6,294 bases of DNA, taken from positions 1-6,294 of the forward strand of contig JABJMI010000269.1 of NCBI GenBank assembly GCA_018659505.1. The letters are read 5' to 3'. Under the pieces are notes generated by a model. That model ran no database searches. It was not told the origin of the DNA and saw only the letters and a list, made by a program, of their open reading frames with translations. This stretch comes from Planctomicrobium sp. Lineage in GTDB: Bacteria; Planctomycetota; Planctomycetia; Planctomycetales; Planctomycetaceae. Position numbers and translations under genes: made by a program. The number at the start of each line of letters is the position of its first letter. Position 1 is the first letter of the stretch. Below, piece after piece: positions 1 to 6,094 of this stretch.

Positions 1-535
1 AGTTTTTCTCAGGATCTTCTGAGTAGACTCCATCAACTTTTGTTGCTTTCAGTAGAACGTCAACACCAAGTTCACGAGCACGCAAAGCTGCAGCGGTATC
101 TGTGGTGACAAAAGGGCTGCCGGTTCCAGCAGCTAATATCACGACTCTTCCTTTTTCCAGATGGCGAATACAGCGCCGCCGAATAAACGGTTCAGCGACA
201 CCTTCCATACGAATTGCAGATTGTACTCGGGTTGGGACGCCAGCATTTTCCAACGCATCTTGCAACTCGAGAGCGTTAATGACCGTTGCGAGCATACCCA
301 TGTAGTGTGCTGTAGAGGCGTGGATCGCTGCGCTGACTGCGGAAAATTGTTTGCCGCGTAAAATATTTCCACCGCCGCAAACAATGGCGAGTTCGACTCC
401 GGTTTCAACAACGTCCTTGATTTGCTCAGATATCTGAGCAACTTCTGTCATGCTGATGCCGCTCTCTCTTTCACGGCAAAAACTTTCGCCGCTTAATTTC
501 AAGATCACTCGTTTGTATCTGTTTTTCTCAGACAT
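1..535 (-). CDS. pyrH: UMP kinase, 5' part (runs off left edge)
   Basis: Cytosolic UMP kinase of the amino-acid-kinase fold, which phosphorylates UMP to UDP in pyrimidine nucleotide synthesis. I translated 178 residues from ATG at 535; bacterial PyrH proteins are usually about 240 residues, so roughly the last quarter lies beyond the window. Visible family motifs are the N-terminal KLSGESF (residues 13-19), the glycine-rich CGGGNILRG (53-61), [17 protein letters not shown] (79-95), RVQSAIRM (103-110), [18 protein letters not shown] (115-132), [17 protein letters not shown] (135-153) and [11 protein letters not shown] (161-171). Residue 77 is His in AHYMG where many homologues, such as E. coli, have Asp in (D)-MGMLAT. 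The start is supported by a GAAGG ribosome-binding site 7 bases upstream. It is separated from cpaE by about 225 bases and a terminator, so it is probably not part of the pilus operon. The identity is very secure. Confidence 0.96.
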   Translation of the reverse strand, partial: MSEKNRYKRVILKLSGESFCRERESGISMTEVAQISEQIKDVVETGVELAIVCGGGNILRGKQFSAVSAAIHASTAHYMGMLATVINALELQDALENAGVPTRVQSAIRMEGVAEPFIRRRCIRHLEKGRVVILAAGTGSPFVTTDTAAALRARELGVDVLLKATKVDGVYSEDPEKN

Positions 536-575
536 CGGCCAACCTTCGTTTAATTTTTTTAGAATGGAGCTAATG

Positions 576-604
576 AAAAAACAGCGAGTAAAAACTCGCT
601 GTTT
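576..604 (-). terminator. Rho-independent terminator between cpaE and pyrH
   Basis: A perfect 11-bp stem (579-589 pairing with 594-604, arm AAACAGCGAGT) closes an AAAA (plus-strand) loop. On the minus strand it is followed by a run of six T ending at 576. This is a textbook intrinsic terminator for transcription leaving cpaE. Its 3' end lies only about 40 bases before the pyrH start, so it could alternatively act as an attenuator in a pyrH leader. Confidence 0.8.
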
Positions 605-624
605 GATTGAATTCGTTAAACCAA

Positions 625-633
625 ATCTTAGCA
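625..633 (-). promoter_or_regulatory. Possible extended -10 promoter for pyrH
   Basis: On the minus strand the sequence TGCTAAGAT matches an extended -10 element (TG-N-TAnnAT), with no convincing -35 box 16-18 bases upstream. A transcript from here would start just before the 579-604 hairpin and then enter pyrH. This is a weak, motif-only call. Confidence 0.2.
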
Positions 634-760
634 AATTCTCCCGTATGTTGACTACTGGATCACTGGTCGGAGAAGTGATGCTCTTGCGATTATTGTTCAA
701 CTAAAAAGCATCGATCGGAAATGGCAGTTTGCACTCAGGTAGTTCAAGTTTTAAATTACT

Positions 761-1954
761 CTACTTAAGAAAACTGAAAAGTCCACCCTTTTTCTTGTCG
801 TCTCCGTTCGCTGATGCGTCTGATTGAATCGAAGCGTCGATCTTGGTCGCTAATTGTTGAATCGCTTTAGTAATCTTCGCTTTGGGGAATTCAGTAATCA
901 GTGGAACTCCATTGTTTCGAGACTCGATCACGGGCGAAAATTCGTTCGGAATCTGCCAGAAAACTTCTCGTCCAATCGTGTCCAACGCTTTACTGAGACT
1001 GATCTGAGAGTCCCCCAATCCGACTCTGTTGACAATGATTTTCAGTTTGTCGCCCAACTCCTGATCTTCGAGGAATTGACTAATTCTGACAACATTTCGT
1101 AAGCAAGGCAGGTCGAGTTGAGTTACGAGCAGAATCTGATCCGAGACTTGTAGCGAAGCCATGTCCAATGGTGAGAATGATTTACTTAAATCAATCAGCA
1201 AGTGGGTAAAAGTTGCTTTCAGCAAAGCAATCACACGTTGCAATTCCTCTGCATTCATAGGAGCAGCTTCGTCCATATGGACTGGACGCGGAAGCAAGAA
1301 AACACCACTTGCGTGTTGTGTTAGAGATCGCTTCAGCATCGAGTAATCAAGGCGATTGACGTTTTCTGCCACATCCTGAATCGTGTAGTCAGGAATGATG
1401 TCTAGCCAGACATCCGCATCTCCTAGGGACAGGTCAAGGTCGATAATAGCGACGCTATTCAAATCACTGGAAGCTAGGGCACAGCCTAGGTTGATACCAA
1501 GTGAGGTACAGCCAACCCCCCCACTCGCACCAATAATAGACATGACGTTGGTCCCTTTGACTTTGCCATCTTTGCCTCCTCCAACATTCTCAATGCGATC
1601 CAAAGCTGCCATGAAATCGTCAAGATTTAATGGTGCGCTCAGGAACTCTTTGGCGCCATTTCGCATTGCCTGCAAGATGACAGTGCCTTCTTGCGAGGAA
1701 CTCACGACCAGAATCTGACATTCAGGCGACTCCCTGTGAACCTCAGCGACAACCATTAAACCGCTCTGGGGATCGGAGTCGAGAGAAATTAGGGCGATAT
1801 CAGGCTGAGTTTGAGTGACAATGTCTGTAAAGAATTCGTAACGAGCACATTCGGCTTCTAACCAGACAGTATCAATGCCGAGCAATAAATTCTTGATTGA
1901 GCTTCTTGATTGATCTTTAGGATCAACCATCGCCAATCGAACAACATTATTCAT
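761..1954 (-). CDS. cpaE: Tad pilus assembly protein CpaE/TadZ (pseudo-receiver plus ParA/MinD-like ATPase domain)
   Basis: Cytoplasmic protein of the Tad/Flp pilus machine; TadZ/CpaE family members localise the apparatus, often to a pole. From ATG at 1954 it is 397 residues. Residues 1-125 resemble a response-regulator receiver, but the phospho-acceptor position in PDIALIS is Ser57 instead of Asp, and the usual Lys in the GA-xxx-KP motif is Ala107 (GAKEFLSAP), so it is a pseudo-receiver. Residues 135-380 form a SIMIBI/ParA-like domain. The P-loop reads GASGGVGCTS (142-151), in which both lysines of the deviant Walker A motif KGGVGKT are replaced (Ser144, Cys149). Asp172/Asp174 lie in AIIDLDLSLGDAD, and a Walker-B-like LLIDLS has Asp255. 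The tail is a basic-hydrophobic GDDKKKGGLFSFLK. The frame also opens 8 codons earlier at a TTG (1978), but no Shine-Dalgarno precedes it; the ATG has only a weak GGGA. It lies 122 bases downstream of cpaC. Confidence 0.93.
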   Translation of the reverse strand: MNNVVRLAMVDPKDQSRSSIKNLLLGIDTVWLEAECARYEFFTDIVTQTQPDIALISLDSDPQSGLMVVAEVHRESPECQILVVSSSQEGTVILQAMRNGAKEFLSAPLNLDDFMAALDRIENVGGGKDGKVKGTNVMSIIGASGGVGCTSLGINLGCALASSDLNSVAIIDLDLSLGDADVWLDIIPDYTIQDVAENVNRLDYSMLKRSLTQHASGVFLLPRPVHMDEAAPMNAEELQRVIALLKATFTHLLIDLSKSFSPLDMASLQVSDQILLVTQLDLPCLRNVVRISQFLEDQELGDKLKIIVNRVGLGDSQISLSKALDTIGREVFWQIPNEFSPVIESRNNGVPLITEFPKAKITKAIQQLATKIDASIQSDASANGDDKKKGGLFSFLK

Positions 1955-2020
1955 AAAACTAATCCCAGACCAATACAAATGAGGTGACTAACACCCCACT
2001 TAAATTCTAATTCAATAACG

Positions 2021-2066
2021 AAACGTCATTCCAATTCAGAGATGATTCTGAGTTGGAATGACGTTT
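2021..2066 (-). terminator. Long hairpin between cpaC and cpaE (attenuator or processing stem)
   Basis: A 14-bp perfect inverted repeat (2021-2034 with 2053-2066, arm AAACGTCATTCCAA) continues past one mismatch into five more pairs and a six-base loop. It begins about 11 bases after the cpaC stop. On the minus strand the downstream tract is TTTCGTTATT, richer in T than background but interrupted, so termination may be partial. It could reduce cpaE expression relative to cpaC, or protect the 3' end of the upstream mRNA. Confidence 0.5.
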
Positions 2067-2076
2067 TCTCAATCGA

Positions 2077-3270
2077 TTACTTTGATCTTGAGGTTTCAAT
2101 TAAATCGCGAGATTTGGAGTCAGACTCTAGTGTTGCAAAATTCATTCGATTTTGGCGAGAGGGATTACTCTCAGACGTGAGAGGTCTTGCCGCTGATGAT
2201 CGATTTGAACCTGAACTGAATTGATATTCTGCAGATTGATTCTCCCCTTGGCTCGCAGAATCCCCGCCAACCTGCTGGATTGACTGGCTTCGAAGATTGT
2301 TCTGTGCTGAATCAATTGCAGCATTGGGTGGTAATTGTTGCCCTTGGTGGGCAGGACCAGCACCAGGAATAATCATTTGTTGGTTGTAGGGTGCGTCAAT
2401 GATTGTTTCTGGTCCACCATAATTTGGAACTTCTAACAGTCCATCAAGGTAGAGTTCTGTATCTGTAGGTGTTGTTGACTGTTGACCAGGTCCCGGTGGC
2501 ATACATTGACCGGCAGAGACAGGAGCTGCCATTTCTGGAGTAACAAGGATCAGCAATTCCGTTTCGCCTTCGGTGAATATTTTCCGACTGAATGCGGCAC
2601 CAATCCAGGGGATTTCTCCTAACACTGGAACTTTTTGAATGTCCCCAGTTCTCGTCGTAGAAATCAAACCACCAATCATGAGTGTTTCACCGAATCGCAT
2701 TTCAACTTGAGTATTGACACGTCGCACATTAATTCCGGGGACAACAAGTCCATCAACATTCACAGAGTTACTTACATCTCGTGAACTGACTTCCGGAGCG
2801 ATATCGAGGCGGAGTCTACCATTGCCTAAGACAATCGGAACTGCTTCCATACGCACTCCGAACTCTCTCCATTCGACGGTTGTCGCTCCGACACCTTGGG
2901 GGACGAGGACAGGAAACTCGCCACCGGAGAGCATTGATGCTGGTCGTACACTTGTGGTAACTAGAACAGGTTCAGCTAGAACTTTTAATAATGACTCAGT
3001 TTGCAACGCTTTCAGAAAACCATTGAAGAGGTTTCTACTACCTGTGATGGCAAAACTCAGTTCTGACCCGCCAATCGTTGTTTCAGCTCCAACCGGACCA
3101 GCAAATGGCGTAGTTAATGAAGTCAATGGGCTCACGCTACCAACTGTACTAGCAACTGCATAATTTTGCCCTAGAGCAAGGAAGTTGAATCCGAGTTCAC
3201 GAATCTTTGAGCGTTGTACTTCCATGATTTTGACATGGAGTTGAATTTGGCTAACCCCACCGACATTCAT
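2077..3270 (-). CDS. cpaC: C-terminal (secretin-domain) fragment of cpaC as encoded
   Basis: This is the downstream open frame carrying the secretin domain and the low-complexity tail; the first ATG is at 3270 (MNVGGVSQIQ). Homology clearly extends upstream of this ATG, through LIDEFDSIFVVEVFVEPD and the BON-like segment, up to the duplication. The ATG is therefore internal to the ancestral gene and has no Shine-Dalgarno (upstream CAGTCAGTAATCAA). Between the duplication and 3270 I find no ATG, GTG or TTG codon in this frame. If translated alone it would lack a signal peptide and could not reach the outer membrane. Confidence 0.7.
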   Translation of the reverse strand: MNVGGVSQIQLHVKIMEVQRSKIRELGFNFLALGQNYAVASTVGSVSPLTSLTTPFAGPVGAETTIGGSELSFAITGSRNLFNGFLKALQTESLLKVLAEPVLVTTSVRPASMLSGGEFPVLVPQGVGATTVEWREFGVRMEAVPIVLGNGRLRLDIAPEVSSRDVSNSVNVDGLVVPGINVRRVNTQVEMRFGETLMIGGLISTTRTGDIQKVPVLGEIPWIGAAFSRKIFTEGETELLILVTPEMAAPVSAGQCMPPGPGQQSTTPTDTELYLDGLLEVPNYGGPETIIDAPYNQQMIIPGAGPAHQGQQLPPNAAIDSAQNNLRSQSIQQVGGDSASQGENQSAEYQFSSGSNRSSAARPLTSESNPSRQNRMNFATLESDSKSRDLIETSRSK

Positions 3271-3489
3271 TTGATTACTGACTGTTGGGTAGAACTGCTC
3301 TGCAACAGTAATGATTTGCGGGATCTGTGTTGGATCGGTGACCCAGCCGCGTAGGACGACACCGTCTCTTAAGCCTACAACTTCAACTGCTGTGCCTGGA
3401 AAGAGCCGTTTCAGATAGGCTTGAAGTTCACGTGTGTCTGGCTCAACAAAGACTTCGACAACAAAAATGGAATCGAATTCGTCGATCAG

Positions 3490-3535
3490 TTTCAGTGTTG
3501 TGACACCTGGGCTTTCAGTGTTGTGACACCTGGGC
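3490..3535. repeat. Exact tandem duplication, 2 x 23 bp, inside cpaC
   Basis: Copy one is 3490-3512 and copy two is 3513-3535, identical at all 23 positions. Each begins TTTCAGTG and ends CTGGGC, and a further TTTC (3536-3539) follows. One copy encodes SPGVTTLK in the secretin frame. Because 23 is not a multiple of three, the second copy shifts the frame. The pre-duplication sequence would have had TTTC on both sides of a 19-bp spacer, which is the expected substrate for polymerase slippage. Confidence 0.97.
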
Positions 3536-3854
3536 TTTCGGCGTGTAACCGGATGCGATGTGGAGAGAGTGCCGAGACAGCAATCGTTTGAGCATTAAAA
3601 CCGTCTACAATTTTTATTCGATTCGTAAGCTCTAGAACTTCAGAGTCAAGATGAACCATCTTCACACTGGTTCGCTTCGAAATGATCTGCTTAATCTGTT
3701 CACCAGGCTTTACGGCATCCGCAGGAGCTGGCGCTGTAGAATCAGGCGAGTCCAGGTCTTGAGCGACTGTAATGCTTGTGATTCCAAGAACACAGCAGGC
3801 TACTAGCAGCGAATGACGATTCCGGTAACCGAATAACTTTTTAAAATTGGGCAT
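3492..3854 (-). CDS. cpaC: N-terminal fragment of the cpaC secretin as encoded
   Basis: This is the part of cpaC actually translated from its own start: 120 residues containing the signal peptide and the pilus N-terminal domain up to SPGVTTLK (residue 114). Six out-of-frame residues (AQVSQH) from the second repeat copy follow, then TGA at 3494-3492. It would be exported to the periplasm but has no secretin domain. The reading frame opens 18 codons earlier at a TTG (3908), but the ATG at 3854 has the good Shine-Dalgarno (GAAGGTGCAAGG-ATG) and a proper signal peptide directly after it. Confidence 0.75.
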   Translation of the reverse strand: MPNFKKLFGYRNRHSLLVACCVLGITSITVAQDLDSPDSTAPAPADAVKPGEQIKQIISKRTSVKMVHLDSEVLELTNRIKIVDGFNAQTIAVSALSPHRIRLHAESPGVTTLKAQVSQH

Positions 3855-4200
3855 CCTTGCACCTTCATGATCTGAGCTGGCTCGAAGAATCCACTCTTCG
3901 TCCTGCAAAGTTCATCCAATTGATTAACAACTTCGAGAATTCAAAGCTGTCAAATGGACCTCTCAACCTGATGAAATTGTAAAGTCAATTTCACACAGAC
4001 ATCGAAAAACAATTTTGAAGTGAAACATTGGCGAGTTGCCCGCTTCTCCAAATGCTACAAACTTTGTGACTCAGTTCCTCGTTTGAGAAACTGAGTCTCT
4101 CACTGCAACTTCTCGAAAGCTGGTCGATTCCGGCTTTCAAAATTAAAGTGACTCTTTAACACCCTGTTCCTGTATTGACTGGACCAGAATGTTTTCTTGA
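3855..4200. other. 346-base non-coding gap between cpaB and cpaC
   Basis: I see no credible gene here on either strand. The gap contains several inverted repeats: 3883-3900 (CGAAGA/TCTTCG, six-base loop), 3972-3993 (8-bp dyad, listed separately), 4068-4097 (9-bp GACTCAGTT/AACTGAGTC plus three inner pairs around a GTTT loop) and 4115-4138 (GAAAGCTGG/CCGGCTTTC with one wobble). None is followed by a clear T-run on the minus strand. A perfect TTGACA lies at 3953-3948 on the minus strand, but only a poor -10 (TGTTAA) follows at 18 bases. The length and structure suggest that cpaC has its own promoter and leader. Confidence 0.5.
3972..3993. promoter_or_regulatory. Operator-like 8-bp dyad upstream of cpaC
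   Basis: TGAAATTG and CAATTTCA form a perfect inverted repeat separated by six bases, about 118 bases before the cpaC start. On the minus strand it overlaps a TTGACT. The size and symmetry fit a dimeric repressor or activator site, but no -10 box of quality lies at the right distance, so the role is a guess. Confidence 0.25.
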
Positions 4201-5280
4201 TTACCCACCATTTAAGAGTGAGCGAACAGTATCCGCTAGCGGATTCGTATTCCCTGACTTTGCTGTTGCATCTTCGATGGCTTCTTCTTCTAGTTCAAAC
4301 TGATGTGGTGTCGGAGTATTTCCGGCATACACATGCAAAGTCCATTTTGGTTTTTCTTCAATCTGAACAACTTCTGGTTCGACTAATACTGGCTCAACCA
4401 CAATCGGAGTGACTTCAACTTCTTCAACTAAAGTTAACGCAGAGGCAGCAGGGTCATCGACTGGCTCTTCAGTAACTGGAACGAACGGTTGAAAGCCAGG
4501 AGAGATGATTTCTTCCGAAAAGTTATTTCCGTACAAAGGACGATTTTCGTTAATCCCGATTGTCCCCTCGAGTTCTTCTAGTAGATCTTCATCAATATCC
4601 CGAATCTGTACCAATTCATCATCAAGCTTGTGTCTCCACGCCAAGCTTAAATTTCCTTTTTTCTGAGCGAGTTTGACATAACTCACTTGCTCGGGCATGA
4701 CTAACAATGAGACATGGCTAAACCGACTCATTTTTTCGGTGGTTGCAACTTTATCTGCTGTTCTTGAATCTGCTGCGAACACTTCAACGAATTCCATCAA
4801 TGTTTTGGTTTTTGTATTTCCGGTTCGACCACCACTCTGGTAAGTCACCAACACATCGACACGATCTCCAGGACTAACGAGGTTACTCTGTGAATCTGAT
4901 TCATCGACGGGGATCGTGATCACTCGCATACCTCGAGGAATTTTAACCGAGTTTCCAGTTCCACCTGGTTCAGTCAATTTGGACAACGTGACGACATCAC
5001 CTGCAAACAATTGAATACGAGCTCCTCGCTCTTCGTATTGTTCAGGTGAAACAATCAACTCTTCTTCTGGTGGTAATCCATCGACGGGCAACTCTTTGAA
5101 AATGGTGGAGTCTGCGTTCAAGACTTCACCGATTTCGATATTTGCTAATGCAACAAGTACTTTTTTTGTTTCAGTCTTTGCTGAGTCTTGTGTCATTTTC
5201 ATCGCTTGTTGGACACCCAACATCGCAACGAGTCCACACCCTCCGGCAACGGCGAGTAAAATTAATGTCTTGGGTTTCAT
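4201..5280 (-). CDS. cpaB: Tad pilus assembly protein CpaB/RcpC (SAF domain)
   Basis: Periplasmic, membrane-anchored partner of the Tad secretin, 359 residues. Residues 5-26 form an N-terminal membrane anchor or uncleaved signal (MKPKTLILLAVAGGCGLVAM). Residues 40-105 are a SAF domain (KKVLVALANIEIGEVLNADS, then GARIQLFAGDVVTLSKL). Residues 113-220 match the RcpC/CpaB domain (KIPRGMRVITIPVDESDS, NLVSPGDRVDVLVTY, then LLVMPEQVSYVKLAQKKGNLSLAWR). Beyond that is a longer-than-usual C-terminal part: an acidic stretch (about 220-240), a V/E/P-rich segment (285-310) and a short WTLHVYAGNTPTPHQFE block (313-329). ATG at 5280 is preceded by GGAG nine bases upstream, inside a 12-bp palindrome. It is 226 bases downstream of cpaA, with a terminator between them, so it probably has its own promoter. 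Confidence 0.93.
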   Translation of the reverse strand: MKPKTLILLAVAGGCGLVAMLGVQQAMKMTQDSAKTETKKVLVALANIEIGEVLNADSTIFKELPVDGLPPEEELIVSPEQYEERGARIQLFAGDVVTLSKLTEPGGTGNSVKIPRGMRVITIPVDESDSQSNLVSPGDRVDVLVTYQSGGRTGNTKTKTLMEFVEVFAADSRTADKVATTEKMSRFSHVSLLVMPEQVSYVKLAQKKGNLSLAWRHKLDDELVQIRDIDEDLLEELEGTIGINENRPLYGNNFSEEIISPGFQPFVPVTEEPVDDPAASALTLVEEVEVTPIVVEPVLVEPEVVQIEEKPKWTLHVYAGNTPTPHQFELEEEAIEDATAKSGNTNPLADTVRSLLNGG

Positions 5281-5282
5281 TT

Positions 5283-5294
5283 CGGAGATCTCCG
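5283..5294 (-). promoter_or_regulatory. Palindrome enclosing the cpaB ribosome-binding site
   Basis: CGGAGATCTCCG is a perfect 12-bp palindrome whose left half carries the GGAG Shine-Dalgarno of cpaB on the minus strand. In RNA it could form a 4-bp stem with a GATC loop that hides GGAG. Upstream in the leader are two further short stems, at 5299-5314 (GTGAG/CTCAC) and 5326-5343 (TCACTCA/TGAGTGA). The ribosome-binding site itself is convincing; regulation by folding is speculative. Confidence 0.4.
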
Positions 5295-5464
5295 ATTTGT
5301 GAGCTGTTACTCACATCGCCAAACCTCACTCAGCTTTGAGTGAATCGGCAGTTGCGGGTAACATGCTTCAGCTTATGAGGGATGTAACGGTTGATTTGGT
5401 GCTAGCGACTGCTATCACACTACGAAAACTTGCCCTGGTTTACCTATTTTGAACTCAATACGCC

Positions 5465-5493
5465 AAAAAAGGCCAGCTGAGAGGCTGGCCTTT
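5465..5493 (-). terminator. Rho-independent terminator downstream of cpaA
   Basis: A 10-bp perfect stem (5468-5477 with 5484-5493, arm AAAGGCCAGC) with a six-base loop is followed on the minus strand by six T. It starts 13 bases after the cpaA stop. It should end most cpaA transcripts before cpaB. The plus-strand side is also fairly T-rich, but no plus-strand gene ends here. Confidence 0.85.
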
Positions 5494-5506
5494 GGATTTA
5501 TTTCTT

Positions 5507-6061
5507 TTAGTAAATCATTCCAGCGTACAAGAAGTAGCCAATTGACCCGATGCAGATCGGGATGCCATAAGGCAACAGATACATGGTAGGCTTTCTTTCC
5601 GCTGCAATTTCGGAGAGTTTTGCTGGATTTTTAATCGTGGTCCATTCGGAAATGATTAAAAGAAACTGTCCGTAGTGTTTGTCCCAAGCGTTTCGGGAGA
5701 GCACCATGATGATTGCCATGACGGCTCCTACCACAACAGTTGCAACAAATGCCCACCATGTGACAGTCGCTCCTAACCAAGCACCGATGCCTGCCATCAG
5801 CTTGACGTCACCCGCCCCCATGCCGCCTACGGCATAAAGTGGTAGTAGTGTTAATAGTCCAACTGTCATACCCAGGAGTCCAGCTCCCAAGCCTTCCAAT
5901 CCACCCACCCAGGTACTGTAAACAAGTCCTGAGAGAACCATTGGGAATGTGATCCAATTAGGAACGCGAAGTTCCTTTCCATCAATATAAGCCGCAACGA
6001 TCAATACAATGCAAACAAATTTAACATGCCAGTTGTCGAGGAGAATTGCTTCCCAGTCCAT
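5507..6061 (-). CDS. cpaA: Prepilin peptidase CpaA/TadV (A24 aspartic protease)
   Basis: Inner-membrane aspartic peptidase that cleaves the leader of Flp-type prepilins. It is 184 residues, the usual size of the compact CpaA/TadV type, and lacks the N-terminal methyltransferase domain found in PilD-like enzymes. Two catalytic aspartates are visible: Asp27 in AAYIDGKELRVPNWITFP and Asp85 in the GxGD motif (MGAGDVKLMAGIGAWLG, residues 81-97). Several hydrophobic segments span about residues 14-25, 38-52, 57-78, 88-120 and 163-180. A soluble loop with charged residues (122-157) lies between the last two helices. ATG at 6061 has an AAAGG ribosome-binding site 8 bases upstream. It is the first clear gene of the visible locus, and its pilin substrate is not in the window unless the right-edge fragment encodes it. 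Confidence 0.94.
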   Translation of the reverse strand: MDWEAILLDNWHVKFVCIVLIVAAYIDGKELRVPNWITFPMVLSGLVYSTWVGGLEGLGAGLLGMTVGLLTLLPLYAVGGMGAGDVKLMAGIGAWLGATVTWWAFVATVVVGAVMAIIMVLSRNAWDKHYGQFLLIISEWTTIKNPAKLSEIAAERKPTMYLLPYGIPICIGSIGYFLYAGMIY

Positions 6062-6094
6062 GTTACCAGCCTTTCAGAGAGTGTGAGGGGGAGG

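Larger units (their letters stand above)
2077..3854 (-). pseudogene. cpaC: Tad pilus secretin CpaC/RcpA, frameshifted by a 23-bp tandem duplication
   Basis: Outer-membrane secretin through which the Flp pilus leaves the cell. Starting at ATG 3854 (AAGG ribosome-binding site 7-8 bases upstream), the span minus one 23-bp repeat copy is 1755 bases, a single frame of 584 codons plus stop. In the repaired protein, residues 1-35 are a signal peptide (basic FKKLFGYRNRH, then a hydrophobic core, likely cut after ITVA). Residues about 55-120 match the pilus/secretin N-terminal domain ending in SPGVTTLK. Residues 125-190 look like a BON domain (ELQAYLKRLFPG, LRGWVTDPTQ). Residues 190-440 are the secretin domain, with LAEPVLVTTS, FGETLMIGGL and the signature VPVLGEIPWIGAAFS, ending ETELLILVTPEM. 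The last ~145 residues are a Q/S/N/P-rich extension. As sequenced, translation stops at 3492 after 120 residues, so no pore-forming domain is made from this start. It may be a switchable gene rather than a dead one. Confidence 0.9.

Noticed and set aside
139..441. 100-codon minus-strand ORF inside pyrH
   Set aside because: It is out of frame with pyrH, whose frame carries unmistakable UMP kinase motifs; the shadow has no recognisable features.
450..704. 84-codon plus-strand ORF across the pyrH start and the terminator
   Set aside because: It reads antisense through pyrH and straight through the terminator hairpin, with no family resemblance.
1395..1718. 107-codon plus-strand ORF inside cpaE
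   Set aside because: It is antisense to a strongly supported gene and has no motif or ribosome-binding site.
1955..1978. Earlier TTG start for cpaE
   Set aside because: It adds eight residues with no Shine-Dalgarno and no family match; the ATG at 1954 begins directly at the receiver-like fold.
2714..3163. 149-codon plus-strand ORF inside cpaC
   Set aside because: It is antisense to the secretin domain; its Thr/Ser/Pro-rich composition is what the opposite strand of this coding frame gives.
3490..3540. Programmed -1 frameshift as an explanation for the split secretin
   Set aside because: The sequence has an exact duplication that explains the split by itself, and no slippery heptamer is seen in the reading frame.
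3855..3908. Earlier TTG start for cpaC
   Set aside because: It would place 18 mostly polar residues before a proper signal peptide; the ATG at 3854 has a good ribosome-binding site.
4068..4097. Hairpin after cpaB as an intrinsic terminator
   Set aside because: The stem is acceptable, but the following minus-strand bases are ACAAAG with no T-run, so I kept it only as a noted inverted repeat.
4197..4412. 71-codon plus-strand ORF overlapping the end of cpaB
   Set aside because: It is the antisense shadow of the cpaB acidic tail; its leucine-rich look comes from GAA/GAG codons on the other strand.
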